Of a stretch of 64,000 bases of DNA, positions 54,457 to 63,373 are shown piece after piece. The stretch lies in contig NZ_CP133888.1 in the NCBI RefSeq assembly GCF_041228405.1, positions 2,790,001 to 2,854,000 on the forward strand, given 5' to 3'. The notes beneath the pieces were generated by a model. It ran no database searches and was not told the DNA's origin. It saw only the letters and a program-made list of their open reading frames with translations. Both the position numbers and the translations under genes were made by a program. Position 1 is the first letter of the stretch; each line of letters begins with the position of its first letter. The DNA comes from Salinilacustrithrix flava (lineage in GTDB: Bacteria > Actinomycetota > Acidimicrobiia > Acidimicrobiales > Salinilacustritrichaceae).

Positions 54457-55802
54457 AGCTGTGACTCCTCACGGACGCGGCGGACGTTGATGTACATCAG
54501 CGGCAGGACCGCCAGGAACAGCACGGAGGCGAGTGCCGCACCCCGGCCGATGTTCCCGAACCGGAACGCCTGGTCGAACATCTCGTTTGCGATGACGTTC
54601 GTGCCGAACTCGCCGTTGGTCATCACCTTGACGATGTCGAAGACCTTCATGACGAGGATGATCAAGGTGGTGACCACCACGAGGATCGTGGAGCGGATCT
54701 GGGGGAGGATGATCCGCCAGAAGATCTGGGACTCGGTGGCGCCGTCGACGCGGGCGGCCTCGATGTAGTCGTCGGGCACGGCCTTGATGGCCGAGGACAG
54801 CACGACCATGGCGAACCCGGTCTGGCCCCAGATCAGCACGATGATGAGGAAGAACGTGTTCCACGGCCGGGCCTGGAGCGGGTCCAGGACCGCACCGCCG
54901 AGGCCACGCCACACGGCGTTCAGCACGCCGATCTGGTCGGAGGCCTGCGGGCGGAAGGCGTAGACGAAGCGCCAGATGATGGAGGCGCCGACGAAGCTGA
55001 TCGCCATCGGCAGGAAGATGAGCGCCTTGGCGATGGCCTCGCCCTTCACCCGGTCGGCGAGCACCGCCACGGCGAGGCCGAGGGCGGTGGCGATCGCCGT
55101 CACGGCGAAGACCCACCAGAGGTTGTTCCAGACGACGCCTCGCGCCGAGGTGAACAGGGAGAACAGCACGAACGTCACCCCGGCGGCGATCGCCAGGACC
55201 GTGCCGGCCGAGGAGAAGTCCGTCCGGGTGCCGATCGCCTTGCCGTTGCGCATGGCCAGGCCCACGCCTACGGCCAGCGCCACGAGGCCGACCCAGAAAA
55301 GCCGGCTGGTGAACATGTCGGTGATGCCGTCGAAGCCGAAGATGTCGTCTGAGGTGAAGATCCAGCCGTACTGCTCGCCGCCGACCACGTCGTTGCCGGC
55401 GTTGTCGAGGATCGACAGGTAGAGCGTGCGCGCGGTCGGCACGACGAGCGCCACGAAGATGAACAGCAGCGCCGGCCCGACGAAGATCCAGGGACGGAGC
55501 TTGGTGGCCACGTTGCCAGGCAGGAGGCTGGCGATGCCGTTGGCGCCGATGAAGATCCCGGCCGAGGCGGTGATGGAGATCACCACGCCGGTGAGGGCGA
55601 TCATCAGCGCCGAGTCCGACAGCGCGTCGATGAACCAGAAGGCGACGGCGATGCCGAGCAGCACGCCCGCCACCACGAGCTGCTGGACGGCGTCGGCCTT
55701 GGCCCCGGTGGCGCCCCGCGGGCGCGGCGTGCCGGCGCCGTCCGGCGACGTGCCGTCGGGGTCCTCGCCCCCGGTCGGCGGGGCAGTGGTGGGTGCGGTC
55801 AT
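54453..55802 (-). CDS. alpha-glucoside-type ABC permease with N-terminal extension (AglF-like)
   Basis: Permease of 449 residues, larger than the usual 290-330. The C-terminal part has the conserved helices and the EAA loop DDYIEAARVDGATESQIFWRIILPQI. The N-terminal third has a Thr/Pro/Gly-rich cytosolic stretch and two additional helices, and two more hydrophobic segments lie in the expanded loop after LRPWIFVGPALLFIFVALVV, making about ten in all. ATG 55802 has an AGGGGGG ribosome-binding site. It follows the binding protein gene by 132 bp and is coupled to the next permease. Confidence 0.88.
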   Translation of the reverse strand: MTAPTTAPPTGGEDPDGTSPDGAGTPRPRGATGAKADAVQQLVVAGVLLGIAVAFWFIDALSDSALMIALTGVVISITASAGIFIGANGIASLLPGNVATKLRPWIFVGPALLFIFVALVVPTARTLYLSILDNAGNDVVGGEQYGWIFTSDDIFGFDGITDMFTSRLFWVGLVALAVGVGLAMRNGKAIGTRTDFSSAGTVLAIAAGVTFVLFSLFTSARGVVWNNLWWVFAVTAIATALGLAVAVLADRVKGEAIAKALIFLPMAISFVGASIIWRFVYAFRPQASDQIGVLNAVWRGLGGAVLDPLQARPWNTFFLIIVLIWGQTGFAMVVLSSAIKAVPDDYIEAARVDGATESQIFWRIILPQIRSTILVVVTTLIILVMKVFDIVKVMTNGEFGTNVIANEMFDQAFRFGNIGRGAALASVLFLAVLPLMYINVRRVREESQL

Positions 55803-55934
55803 GTGGTGTCCCCCCTGGACATCGGTCGCTTGGCGTCCGGGCGCTGATGGTACGTCGCCCGGACGCGGCGATGCCGCGGTCCCACCGGCTCGGGGAGGCG
55901 GTGGAACCACGGCATCGGCATCGCTAGTGCTGGC

Positions 55935-57314
55935 TCAGGACTCCGAGCCGACCGTGATGCCCTCGGGCCAGTTCGCTGCGTAGAAGTTGGCCTGGCGGTG
56001 CATCATGCAGTCGCCTTCGATGATCCCGAGGCCGCTCTCGGCGAAGGGCGTGGACGCCGCAGCCTGCAGCCCGCCGAAGACGTAGCCGTCCTCGGACCAG
56101 ATGTCCATCACGAACTCGCCCACCTCGACGACCTGGGGGTCGTCGAAGGGGATCTCGTGGTTGACCCACTGGTCGTAGACCTCGGGACCGTGGAGGCGGA
56201 GCATGTAGTCCTCGATCCAGTCCGTGAACGGCCAGCCAGTGGCGGCATCGGAACCGATGCCGATGCACAGCGGCGTGTTCCCGTCCTCGACCATCTGGTC
56301 CATCAGGGCGACGAACTCGTCGTGGTCAGCGGGGACCTCGTAGCCGTTGGCCTCGAAGGCCTCGGGCGAGTACCAGACGAGGGACTTGACGTCGGACTTG
56401 TTCGGCACGCCGTAGTACTGGTCGCCGACCTGGCCACCAGCGATGAAGCCCTCGACGAAGTTCTCCTGCATGGCGGAGACGACGTTCTCGGGCAGCGGGA
56501 CGAGCTGGCAGTCCTCCACGAAGGAACGCAGGAGGCCCGGCTGCGGGAAGATGAACACGTCGGGCGGGTTGCCGCCCTGGACCTGCACGCCGATCTGCTC
56601 CTCGGCGCTGCGGTCACCCTGGACCTGCACGGTGATGCCGGTCTCCTCGGTGAAGGCGTCGAAGGACTGCTGGAAGCCCTGCTGCTCCTGCTCGACCTCG
56701 GGGCCGAAGATGGTGACGGTGCCGTCACCAGGGCCGATCTCGGGGGCGGGGCACTCGGCGATCTCGGGGACCGGCGGGTAGCCGGACTCGACCTCGCCGA
56801 AGGCCTCCTCGACGGTGGCGTTGCCCGAGACGATGTCGGTGGCGGCAGACCAGAAGGTGCCGGCGCCGACCTCGGCGACCATGTCGTCGGAGCCGTCGAA
56901 GCGGGCGGACTCGGCGTTCTGGAGGATCTCCACCAGCGTCTGCTCGAAGCCGCTGTAGGACTCGACGTCGACGTTCTGGTTGGCGGACAGGAAGCCGCCG
57001 ACCTCGGCCTCGAGGCGACGCTCCACGTACTCGGGCGAGGCCATGTACTCGAGGACCGCCATCGTGTCCTCATCGGCGCTGAACGCACCGGCGAAGGTGC
57101 CGCCGGTCAGGACGACCTCGCCGGAGTCCCCGACGGGCGGGAGCGGGAAGACGTCGACGCTCTCGATCTCGACGTCACCGCCGCCGGAGTCGTCTCCGGA
57201 GTCGTCTCCCGAGTCGTCTCCAGCACTCGTGTCGTCGTCGTCGCCGGCGCAGGCCGCCGCGAAGAGGGAGAGCGCGAAGAGAGCGGCGAGGATACGCCAC
57301 AGTGGTCGTTTCAT
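55935..57314 (-). CDS. circularly permuted alpha-glucoside-binding lipoprotein
   Basis: Exported binding protein of 459 residues. A signal peptide (MKRPLWRILAALFALSLFAAAC, lipobox Cys 22) and an Asp/Gly/Ser linker (24-47) are normal. Residues about 54-180 (VDVFPLPPVGDSGEVVLTGG, LEYMASPEYVERRLEAEVGG, RFDGSDDMVAEVGAGTFW) match what is normally the C-terminal part of AglE-type binders; residues about 198-459 (GTVTIFGPEVEQEQQGFQQS to CMMHRQANFYAANWPEGITVG) match the normal N-terminal part. The protein stops exactly where the first block should continue, so the order appears rotated. ATG 57314; a TTGACA promoter with LacI operator lies upstream. Confidence 0.82.
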   Translation of the reverse strand: MKRPLWRILAALFALSLFAAACAGDDDDTSAGDDSGDDSGDDSGGGDVEIESVDVFPLPPVGDSGEVVLTGGTFAGAFSADEDTMAVLEYMASPEYVERRLEAEVGGFLSANQNVDVESYSGFEQTLVEILQNAESARFDGSDDMVAEVGAGTFWSAATDIVSGNATVEEAFGEVESGYPPVPEIAECPAPEIGPGDGTVTIFGPEVEQEQQGFQQSFDAFTEETGITVQVQGDRSAEEQIGVQVQGGNPPDVFIFPQPGLLRSFVEDCQLVPLPENVVSAMQENFVEGFIAGGQVGDQYYGVPNKSDVKSLVWYSPEAFEANGYEVPADHDEFVALMDQMVEDGNTPLCIGIGSDAATGWPFTDWIEDYMLRLHGPEVYDQWVNHEIPFDDPQVVEVGEFVMDIWSEDGYVFGGLQAAASTPFAESGLGIIEGDCMMHRQANFYAANWPEGITVGSES

Positions 57315-57377
57315 TGGTCTTCCCCTGTGTTGCTGGCTGAGTCCTCCAGCGGTCCGGTCTCCCAGGCCGTGGAGGCA

Positions 57378-57412
57378 TGTAAACGATTACAGCGGCGGTC
57401 GTTCCCTGTCAA
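57378..57412 (-). promoter_or_regulatory. promoter and LacI operator of binding-protein operon
   Basis: On the minus strand TTGACA (57412-57407) is followed after 17 bp by TAATCG, and the operator TGTAAACGATTACA (57378-57391, palindromic, pattern TGnAAnCGnTTnCA) overlaps the -10. The -35 overlaps the stop codon of the lacI-type gene upstream. Confidence 0.75.
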
Positions 57413-58473
57413 TGACCACGGGGTGGGGCCGTCGTGGAGCGCACGAGGAGGCGGGTGTCGCCGACCACGTGGCTGATCTCGGGCGGGGGATCGTCGCCCA
57501 GGCCGAGGAGGAGCCGCCCGGCGGTGGCGCCGTGCCACTCGGGGTCCTGGCGCACGGTGGTCAGGCCGAACACGCGGGCCAGCTCGTGGTCGTCGAAGCC
57601 GACGATCGACACGTCGCCGGGGACGGCGAGGCCGAGGTCGCCCGCTGCCTGCAGCGCGCCCATGGCCATCTCGTCGGAGAGGGCGAACACGGCGCTCGGT
57701 GGTCGGGACTCGCTCATCAGGTGGACCATGGCCTCGGAGCCGCCCTTCACCGAGAACCCGCCGTTGGCCTCGAGATCGGCGTGGTAGTCCAGGCTGGCCT
57801 CGAGCAGCGCCTCGACGTAGCCCTGCCGCCGGTGGCCGGGCACGTCGAACGGCAGCGACGTGTGGGCCGAGCCGCCGATGAGCCCGATCCGCCGGTGGCC
57901 GAGGTCGAGCAGGTGGCGGGTGGCGGCCAGCGCGGCCGCGCGGTTGTCGACCGTCACGGACGGGAACTCCTCGGTCCACTGCCCGACGGTGACGACGTGG
58001 ACCCGGTCGGCGGCGAGCGTTCGGATCTCCGTCGCGGTCAGCAGCACGTCGATGAGGATCAGCCCGTCGAGGCGTCGACGGACGGGTGACTGGCCCGACA
58101 GGAGGCGAGCGCGCCCGGCACCGTCGCCCACCGAGTGGAGGAGCACGTCCATCCCGGCGTCCGCCAGCACCGCCTCGACGCCTGCGGCCACCTGCGCGAA
58201 GTACCAGCTGTTGATGTTGGGGACGGCGAGCCCCACGGTGTCGCTCCGGCCGGTGGCCAGGCGCGACGCGTACGTGTCGACCTGGTAGCTGAGGTCGCGG
58301 GCGACCTGCTCGACCCGGGAGCGGGTGGAGGGTGCGACGTTGGGCAGGCCTCGGAGCGCCCGGCTCACCGTCGCCACCGACACGTTGGCCCGACGGGCGA
58401 CCTCCTCGATCGTGATGGCGTCGGCGCGGGTCCGCGTGCGCGTCCGGCGCTTCGGTGCGTCGGTCGGGGTCAC
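57409..58473 (-). CDS. LacI family transcriptional regulator
   Basis: Repressor of 354 residues. The N-terminal helix-turn-helix and hinge read ITIEEVARRANVSVATVSRALRGLPNVAPSTRSRVEQVARDLSY, then a periplasmic-binding-like effector domain (VGLAVPNINSWYFAQVAAGVEAVLADAG to VSIVGFDDHELARVF). An N-terminal Arg/Thr-rich extension of about 18 residues precedes the HTH. GTG 58473 overlaps the glucosidase stop by 4 bp, so regulator and enzyme share an operon and the regulator would control its own level. The three TGnAAnCGnTTnCA sites in this region are its likely targets, with a sugar as inducer. Confidence 0.93.
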   Translation of the reverse strand: MTPTDAPKRRTRTRTRADAITIEEVARRANVSVATVSRALRGLPNVAPSTRSRVEQVARDLSYQVDTYASRLATGRSDTVGLAVPNINSWYFAQVAAGVEAVLADAGMDVLLHSVGDGAGRARLLSGQSPVRRRLDGLILIDVLLTATEIRTLAADRVHVVTVGQWTEEFPSVTVDNRAAALAATRHLLDLGHRRIGLIGGSAHTSLPFDVPGHRRQGYVEALLEASLDYHADLEANGGFSVKGGSEAMVHLMSESRPPSAVFALSDEMAMGALQAAGDLGLAVPGDVSIVGFDDHELARVFGLTTVRQDPEWHGATAGRLLLGLGDDPPPEISHVVGDTRLLVRSTTAPPRGH

Positions 58474-60053
58474 GTGGTCACCTCCATCACCGCGACCGCA
58501 TCGGGTTCGAGCACGGCTCGGCCGGACCCGACGTCGACCGTGCCGTTCGAGAACGCCAGCTCGACCGGCCCGGGCAGCGGCACCGTCACCGTGCGATCGC
58601 CGGCGTTGAGGACGACGAGCACGTCGCCGCTCCGGTAGCCGAGCACCTCGGCCGGCCCCTCGGCGAGCAGCTCCACCGGATCGGTGCCGGGCCGCCGCTC
58701 CCGCCGGGTCCGCAGCAGCCGACGCACGGCGTGCAGGGTCGATCCGGGGTCCTCACGCTGGGCATCGACGGTGTCCGCCGCCGTGTGGTTGGCGGGCATC
58801 GGGAGCCACGGCGTGCCGGTCGAGAAGCCGAGGTTCGGGGCGTCGGGCGACCAGGGCATCGGGGTGCGGACGGGGTCGCGCCCGCCGTCCGGGTTGGTGT
58901 TGCGCACCGCCACGGGATCGGAGGCGGCCGCCGGGTCCACCTCGCCGTCGACCAGGCCGAGCTCGTCACCCTGGTAGAGGAACAGGGGGCCGGGCAGGAA
59001 CGCGGTGAAGGCCAGGAAGGAGAGCGCCCGGCGCCGGCCCCGGTCCCCGCCTCCGAAGCGCGTCGGTGCGCGGGGGTCGTCGTGGCTGGAGTGCACCCAC
59101 GCGAACCGGCCCCGGCCGTGGGTGAGCGTCGCGGTCACCACGTGGCGGAGCACCTCGGCGTCCCACGTCGTGTGAAGCACGGGGAAGAAGAACGACAGGT
59201 CGAGCACCCCGTCGGCGACGTAGGCCCCGACGGCCTCGGCCGAGTCCAGGTAGACCTCGCCGAGCAGCACCGCGTCGTGCTCCCGCGCCAGGCGGTGCCA
59301 GTCGCGGTAGACGTCGAGCGTGCCGGGCTGGTCGAGGTCGTGGTCGTGGCGCATGGCGCCGAACGCCTCGCCCGCAGACGCATCGGGCCCGACCTCGACG
59401 AGCACGGGGTTGTCCGCGAACGACGGGTGCTTCACCAACGAGTGGGCGACGTCGATGCGGAAGCCGTCGACCCCGCGCGCCAGCCAGTGGGTGATGATGT
59501 CCTCGAACGCGGCGCGGACATCGGGGTTGGCCCAGTTCAGGTCCGGTTGCTCGGGCAGGAACAGGTGGCACCACCACTGGCCCGATGCCTCGTCCAGGGT
59601 CCACGCCGGACCGCCGAAGTGGCTGCGCCAGTTGTTGGGCGGACCGCCGTCGGGGGCGCCGTCGCGCCAGATGTAGAAGTCGCGGTACGGGCTCGCCGGA
59701 TCGGCCAGCGCCGACCGGAACCACTCGTGCTGGTCGGAGGTGTGGTTCGGGACCAGGTCGATGAGCAGGCGCATGTCCCGCTCGTGCACCGCGGCGACCA
59801 AGCGGTCGAGGTCGTCGATCGTGCCGAAGCGGGGGTCGACGCCGGTGTGGTCGGCGACGTCGTAGCCGAAGTCGGCCATCGGGGACGGGTAGAAGGGCGT
59901 CACCCAGACGATGTCGACGCCGAGGTCGGCGAGGTGGTCGAGCCGGGAGATCAGCCCCGGCAGGTCGCCGATGCCGTCACCGTCGGAGTCGGCGAAGGAG
60001 CGCAGGTACACCTCGTAGCCGACTGCATCGGACCACCATCCGGCATCGGTCAC
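58470..60053 (-). CDS. aglA: GH13 alpha-glucosidase
   Basis: Cytoplasmic glycoside hydrolase family 13 enzyme of 527 residues that splits imported alpha-glucosides such as maltose, sucrose or trehalose analogues. It has WWSDAVGYEVYLRSFADSDGDGIGDLPGL, LLIDLVPNHTSDQHEWF (conserved region I), DGFRIDVAHS with the nucleophile Asp (region II), LLGEVYLDS with the acid/base Glu (region III) and VHSSHDD with the stabilising Asp (region IV). GTG 60053 has GGGGGA just upstream; GTG 60065 is the alternative. It heads the operon with lacI, behind a TTGACA promoter and operator. Confidence 0.92.
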   Translation of the reverse strand: MTDAGWWSDAVGYEVYLRSFADSDGDGIGDLPGLISRLDHLADLGVDIVWVTPFYPSPMADFGYDVADHTGVDPRFGTIDDLDRLVAAVHERDMRLLIDLVPNHTSDQHEWFRSALADPASPYRDFYIWRDGAPDGGPPNNWRSHFGGPAWTLDEASGQWWCHLFLPEQPDLNWANPDVRAAFEDIITHWLARGVDGFRIDVAHSLVKHPSFADNPVLVEVGPDASAGEAFGAMRHDHDLDQPGTLDVYRDWHRLAREHDAVLLGEVYLDSAEAVGAYVADGVLDLSFFFPVLHTTWDAEVLRHVVTATLTHGRGRFAWVHSSHDDPRAPTRFGGGDRGRRRALSFLAFTAFLPGPLFLYQGDELGLVDGEVDPAAASDPVAVRNTNPDGGRDPVRTPMPWSPDAPNLGFSTGTPWLPMPANHTAADTVDAQREDPGSTLHAVRRLLRTRRERRPGTDPVELLAEGPAEVLGYRSGDVLVVLNAGDRTVTVPLPGPVELAFSNGTVDVGSGRAVLEPDAVAVMEVTT

Positions 60054-60098
60054 CTGATCCCCCACGCTGTGCAATCCTCGCAGCCCGTTCGAAGTTCG

Positions 60099-60127
60099 AT
60101 GTAACCGCTTGCAGGAGCACCTGTCAA
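60099..60127 (-). promoter_or_regulatory. promoter and LacI operator of alpha-glucosidase
   Basis: On the minus strand TTGACA (60127-60122) and TTACAT (60104-60099) are spaced by 17 bp, close to a consensus promoter. TGTAACCGCTTGCA (60100-60113, plus-strand reading), of pattern TGnAAnCGnTTnCA, covers the -10 and part of the spacer, so a bound LacI protein would block RNA polymerase. Confidence 0.75.
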
Positions 60128-60129
60128 CC

Positions 60130-61026
60130 ATGGTCGCCGACACCGCCACCGTCGTCACCGGGCCGTCCGTCCTCTCGGTCCTCCGCCAGGTGCCGACCGG
60201 GGAGATCGAGCTCGACGCGGTGGTGCGCGATGGCGTGACCGCCACGGACTGGCTGGTGGCGGGTGCCACCTTCGCCGGGTTCGTGGTGGCCGCGATGGTG
60301 CTGCGGCGCATCATCGAGCGCCTCGTGCGCCGCACCGACCCCGAGGGCGCGATCGCCCGCTTCGCCGCCCGCATGGTGCGGAACCTGGTGGTCCTGGTCG
60401 GGCTCCTCTACGCCCTCACCGCCCTCGGCGTGCAGATCGGGCCGCTGGTCGGGGCCCTGGGCGTCACCGGCATCGCCATCGCCTTCGCGGTCACCGCGAT
60501 CCTGGAGAACGTCTTCGCGTCGGCGATGCTCAAGACCCGGCGTCCCATCCGGGTCGGGGACCAGATCTGGACCAACGAGCGCAGCGGCACCGTCACCGAG
60601 GTCAACTTCCGGGCCGTGGTCATCGAGAGCTTCGACGGCGAGCGCGTGTTCATCCCGTCCTCGATGGTCATGGACGACGTCATCGTCAACCACACGGCGA
60701 CGCCGACCCGCCGGACGGTGCTGCCCGTCGGGGTCGCCTACGGCACCGACCTGCACCGGGCCCAGGACGTCCTCCTCGAGGCCGTGGGCGGCGTGGACGG
60801 CGTCCTCCCGGGCCCGGCACCGCAGGCGTGGGTGACGACGTTCGGCGAGTCCAGCATCGACTTCGACGTGCGGTTCTGGACCGCGTCGGACATCGCCACC
60901 GTCTTCCGGGTCCGATCCGGCGTGGCCATGGCGATCAAGGACGCCTTCGACCGCGAGGGCATCGAGATCCCCTTCCCGCAGCGGGTGGTCACCATGGTCC
61001 CCGACGAGTCGGCCGACCCGAGCTGA
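60130..61026 (+). CDS. mscS: small-conductance mechanosensitive channel, MscS family
   Basis: Channel protein of 298 residues that opens under membrane tension to release osmolytes. Membrane helices lie at about 42-65 (WLVAGATFAGFVVAAMVL) and 80-120; the pore-lining helix is LVGALGVTGIAIAFAVTAILENVFASAML. The cytoplasmic beta domain has RPIRVGDQIWTNERSGTVTEVNFRAVVIESFDGERVFIPSSMVM, as in MscS. ATG 60130 is preferred to TTG 60109, which would overlap the divergent glucosidase promoter. murI follows 4 bp after its stop. Confidence 0.9.
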   Translation: MVADTATVVTGPSVLSVLRQVPTGEIELDAVVRDGVTATDWLVAGATFAGFVVAAMVLRRIIERLVRRTDPEGAIARFAARMVRNLVVLVGLLYALTALGVQIGPLVGALGVTGIAIAFAVTAILENVFASAMLKTRRPIRVGDQIWTNERSGTVTEVNFRAVVIESFDGERVFIPSSMVMDDVIVNHTATPTRRTVLPVGVAYGTDLHRAQDVLLEAVGGVDGVLPGPAPQAWVTTFGESSIDFDVRFWTASDIATVFRVRSGVAMAIKDAFDREGIEIPFPQRVVTMVPDESADPS

Positions 61027-61030
61027 GCCG

Positions 61031-61840
61031 GTGGGGGACGACCGTCCGATCGGCATGTTCGACTCGGGCTTCGGTGGGCTCACCGTGGCCCGGGCCCTGA
61101 TCGACCTCGCGCCCGGCGAGGACCTGGTCTACGTCGGCGACACCGGCCGCTACCCCTACGGGTCGCGGCCGCTCGAGGAGGTGCGGGGCTTCGCCCACCA
61201 GATCAGCCGGTGGCTGGTGGACGTCCACGACGTGAAGGTGGTCGTGGTGGCCTGCAACACCGCCACCGCGGCGGCGCTCGACGAGCTGCAGGCCGAGCTC
61301 CCCGTGCCGGTCGTCGGCGTCATCGAGCCGGGCGTGGCGTCGCTCGTGCTGGCGACCCGCAACCAGCGGGTGGGGGTCATCGGGACGGTCGGGACGATCT
61401 CCTCGGGCGCGTACCAGCGCGAGGTCGCCGCCGTGGCCCCGCACCTGGAGCTCACGTGCGCTGCCTGCCCCGGCTTCGTCGAGTTCGTCGAGCGGGGCGA
61501 GACGCGCTCGGACCAGGTGCACGTGCTCGCCGAACGGCTCCTCGCCCCGATCGTGGAGGCCGACGTCGACGCCCTGCTCCTCGGGTGCACCCACTACCCC
61601 TTCCTGGCACGCACGCTGTCCGACGTCCTCGGCCGCGACGTCGTGCTGGTGTCCTCCGCCGACGAGACCGCCTTCCGGGTCCGGGCGATGCTCGAGTCCT
61701 CGTGGGCACCGGCCGACCGCGGCGGACGTGGCCGCCAGCAGTGGTTCAGCTCCGGCGACGTGGAGGCCTTCCGCGCGCTCGGCGCCCGTCTGCTCGGGCC
61801 GGAGCTGGACGTGGCCAGCGCCGTACGGTGGGAGACGTGA
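61031..61840 (+). CDS. murI: glutamate racemase
   Basis: Makes D-glutamate for peptidoglycan stem peptides. It has 269 residues. The N-terminal IGMFDSGFGGLTVARAL carries the conserved Asp-Ser, YVGDTGRYPYGSRP follows, and the two catalytic Cys are in VVACNTATAAALDEL and LLGCTHYPFL. GTG 61031 lies 4 bp after the mscS stop. The next gene starts inside its stop (GTGA at 61837), so mscS, murI, the MBL-fold gene, rph and rdgB look like one transcript. Confidence 0.95.
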   Translation: MGDDRPIGMFDSGFGGLTVARALIDLAPGEDLVYVGDTGRYPYGSRPLEEVRGFAHQISRWLVDVHDVKVVVVACNTATAAALDELQAELPVPVVGVIEPGVASLVLATRNQRVGVIGTVGTISSGAYQREVAAVAPHLELTCAACPGFVEFVERGETRSDQVHVLAERLLAPIVEADVDALLLGCTHYPFLARTLSDVLGRDVVLVSSADETAFRVRAMLESSWAPADRGGRGRQQWFSSGDVEAFRALGARLLGPELDVASAVRWET

Positions 61841-62598
61841 ACGCCCCGCCCGGCCTTTCGGTCACCGTCCTCGGGTGCTCGGGCACCTACGCGGGGGCGG
61901 GTGGCGCGTGCAGCGGCTACCTGCTCCGCACGGCGACGACGAACCTCTGGATGGACTGCGGCGCCGGATCGCTCGCCAACATCCAGCGCCACGTCGCCCT
62001 CCTCGAGCTCGATGGCATCGTGGTCAGCCACTCCCACCCGGACCACTGGCTGGAGCTGCCGGTGCTGCTCAACGCCCTGCGGTACGGCGTGGGTGCGCCG
62101 GACCTCGGGATGCCGCTGCTGTGGACGGCGCGCACCGCCGAGCAGTTCGCTGCCATCGCCGCCGAGCCGGAGCCGACCTTCGCCCCGCAGGTCATCGACG
62201 AGCGCAGCACGGCGACCATCGGCGACATCGACCTGTCCTTCTCGCGCACCGATCATCCTGTGGAGACCCTGGCGATCCGGGCGGAGCACGCCGGGCACTC
62301 GATCGTCTACTCCGCCGACACCGGCGACGCCTGGCGGCTGGCCTCGCTCGGTCCGGACATCGGGCGCACCATCGACCTGGCGATCGTCGAGGCCACGCTC
62401 GACGAGGACGACGCCGACGTGGTCCAGCACCTCACCGCGTCCCAGGCCGGCCGCCAGGCGGCCGAAGCGGGTGTGGCAACGTTGGTCCTCACCCACCTCG
62501 CACCGGGAAGCGACCCCGAGGCCCGTCGGACCGATGCGGCACGGGCCTTCGCCGGCCCGATCGAGGTGGCCGACATCGACGCCACATTCCGAGCCTGA
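61837..62598 (+). CDS. metallo-beta-lactamase-fold hydrolase
   Basis: Metal-dependent hydrolase of 253 residues, cytoplasmic. The N-terminal VTVLGCSGTYAGAGGACSGYLL and the motif VVSHSHPDHWLELPVLL (HxHxDH type, with Ser before) supply metal ligands; further ligands are in YSADTGDAWRL and LVLTHLAPG. This group is related to RNase Z and phosphodiesterase-like enzymes and is often found between murI and rph in actinobacteria. The start is GTG 61837, overlapping the murI stop by 4 bp. The substrate is unknown. Confidence 0.88.
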   Translation: MNAPPGLSVTVLGCSGTYAGAGGACSGYLLRTATTNLWMDCGAGSLANIQRHVALLELDGIVVSHSHPDHWLELPVLLNALRYGVGAPDLGMPLLWTARTAEQFAAIAAEPEPTFAPQVIDERSTATIGDIDLSFSRTDHPVETLAIRAEHAGHSIVYSADTGDAWRLASLGPDIGRTIDLAIVEATLDEDDADVVQHLTASQAGRQAAEAGVATLVLTHLAPGSDPEARRTDAARAFAGPIEVADIDATFRA

Positions 62599-62608
62599 GG
62601 ACGCACAC

Positions 62609-63373
62609 ATGAGCACCGACACCGAGACGACACGCGGCGACGGGCGCGCCCCGGGCGAGCTCCGCCCGGTCACGATCGAGCGAGACCCCACCGTCATGGC
62701 CGAGGGCTCCTGCCTGATCTCCTTCGGCCAGACCAAGGTCCTCTGCACCGCATCGGTGGAGGACGACGTGCCCCGGTGGATGAAGGGCCGGGGCAGCGGC
62801 TGGGTGACCGCCGAGTACTCCATGCTCCCGGGTTCGAGCCCCGAACGCGTCGGCCGCGAGGCCGCCAAGGGCAAGCAGAGCGGCCGCACCCAGGAGATCC
62901 AGCGCCTCATCGGCCGATCCCTGCGCTCGGTCTGCGACATGCGCCTGCTCGGCGAGCGCCAGGTCACCGTCGACTGCGACGTGCTCCAGGCCGACGGTGG
63001 CACACGCACCGCCGCCATCACCGGCGGCTACCTGGCCCTCCACGACGCCCTCACCCGGCGGGTGGCGGCCGGCGACATCGCCGAGCACCCCCTCACCGCG
63101 TTCTGCGCCGCCATCAGCGTCGGCGTGGTCAAGGGCGTGCCGGTCTGCGATCTGCCGTACCCCGAGGACTCCACCGCGGATGTCGACATGAACGTGGTGA
63201 TGACGTCGGAGGGCAGCTTCGTCGAGGTGCAGGGCACCGCGGAGGGCGCGGCGTTCGGCCGTCCCGTGCTGGACCAGCTGCTCGACCTCGCCGAGCAGGG
63301 CATCGGTCAGCTCGTCGAGCGCCAGCGGGCCTACGTGGCCGACGCGCCGGCGCCTCGCCCCGCTCAGCGATGA
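62609..63373 (+). CDS. rph: ribonuclease PH
   Basis: Phosphorolytic 3'-exonuclease that trims tRNA precursors; 254 residues, usual length. Family motifs are ELRPVTIERDPTVMAEGSCLISFGQTKVLCTASVEDDVPRWMKG, GWVTAEYSMLPGSS, GRTQEIQRLIGRSLRSV with the phosphate-binding Arg, ERQVTVDCDVLQADGGTRTAAITGGYLAL, and DLPYPEDSTADVDMNVVMT. ATG 62609 follows the previous stop by 10 bp. The rdgB start overlaps its stop (ATGA at 63370). Confidence 0.96.
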   Translation: MSTDTETTRGDGRAPGELRPVTIERDPTVMAEGSCLISFGQTKVLCTASVEDDVPRWMKGRGSGWVTAEYSMLPGSSPERVGREAAKGKQSGRTQEIQRLIGRSLRSVCDMRLLGERQVTVDCDVLQADGGTRTAAITGGYLALHDALTRRVAAGDIAEHPLTAFCAAISVGVVKGVPVCDLPYPEDSTADVDMNVVMTSEGSFVEVQGTAEGAAFGRPVLDQLLDLAEQGIGQLVERQRAYVADAPAPRPAQR

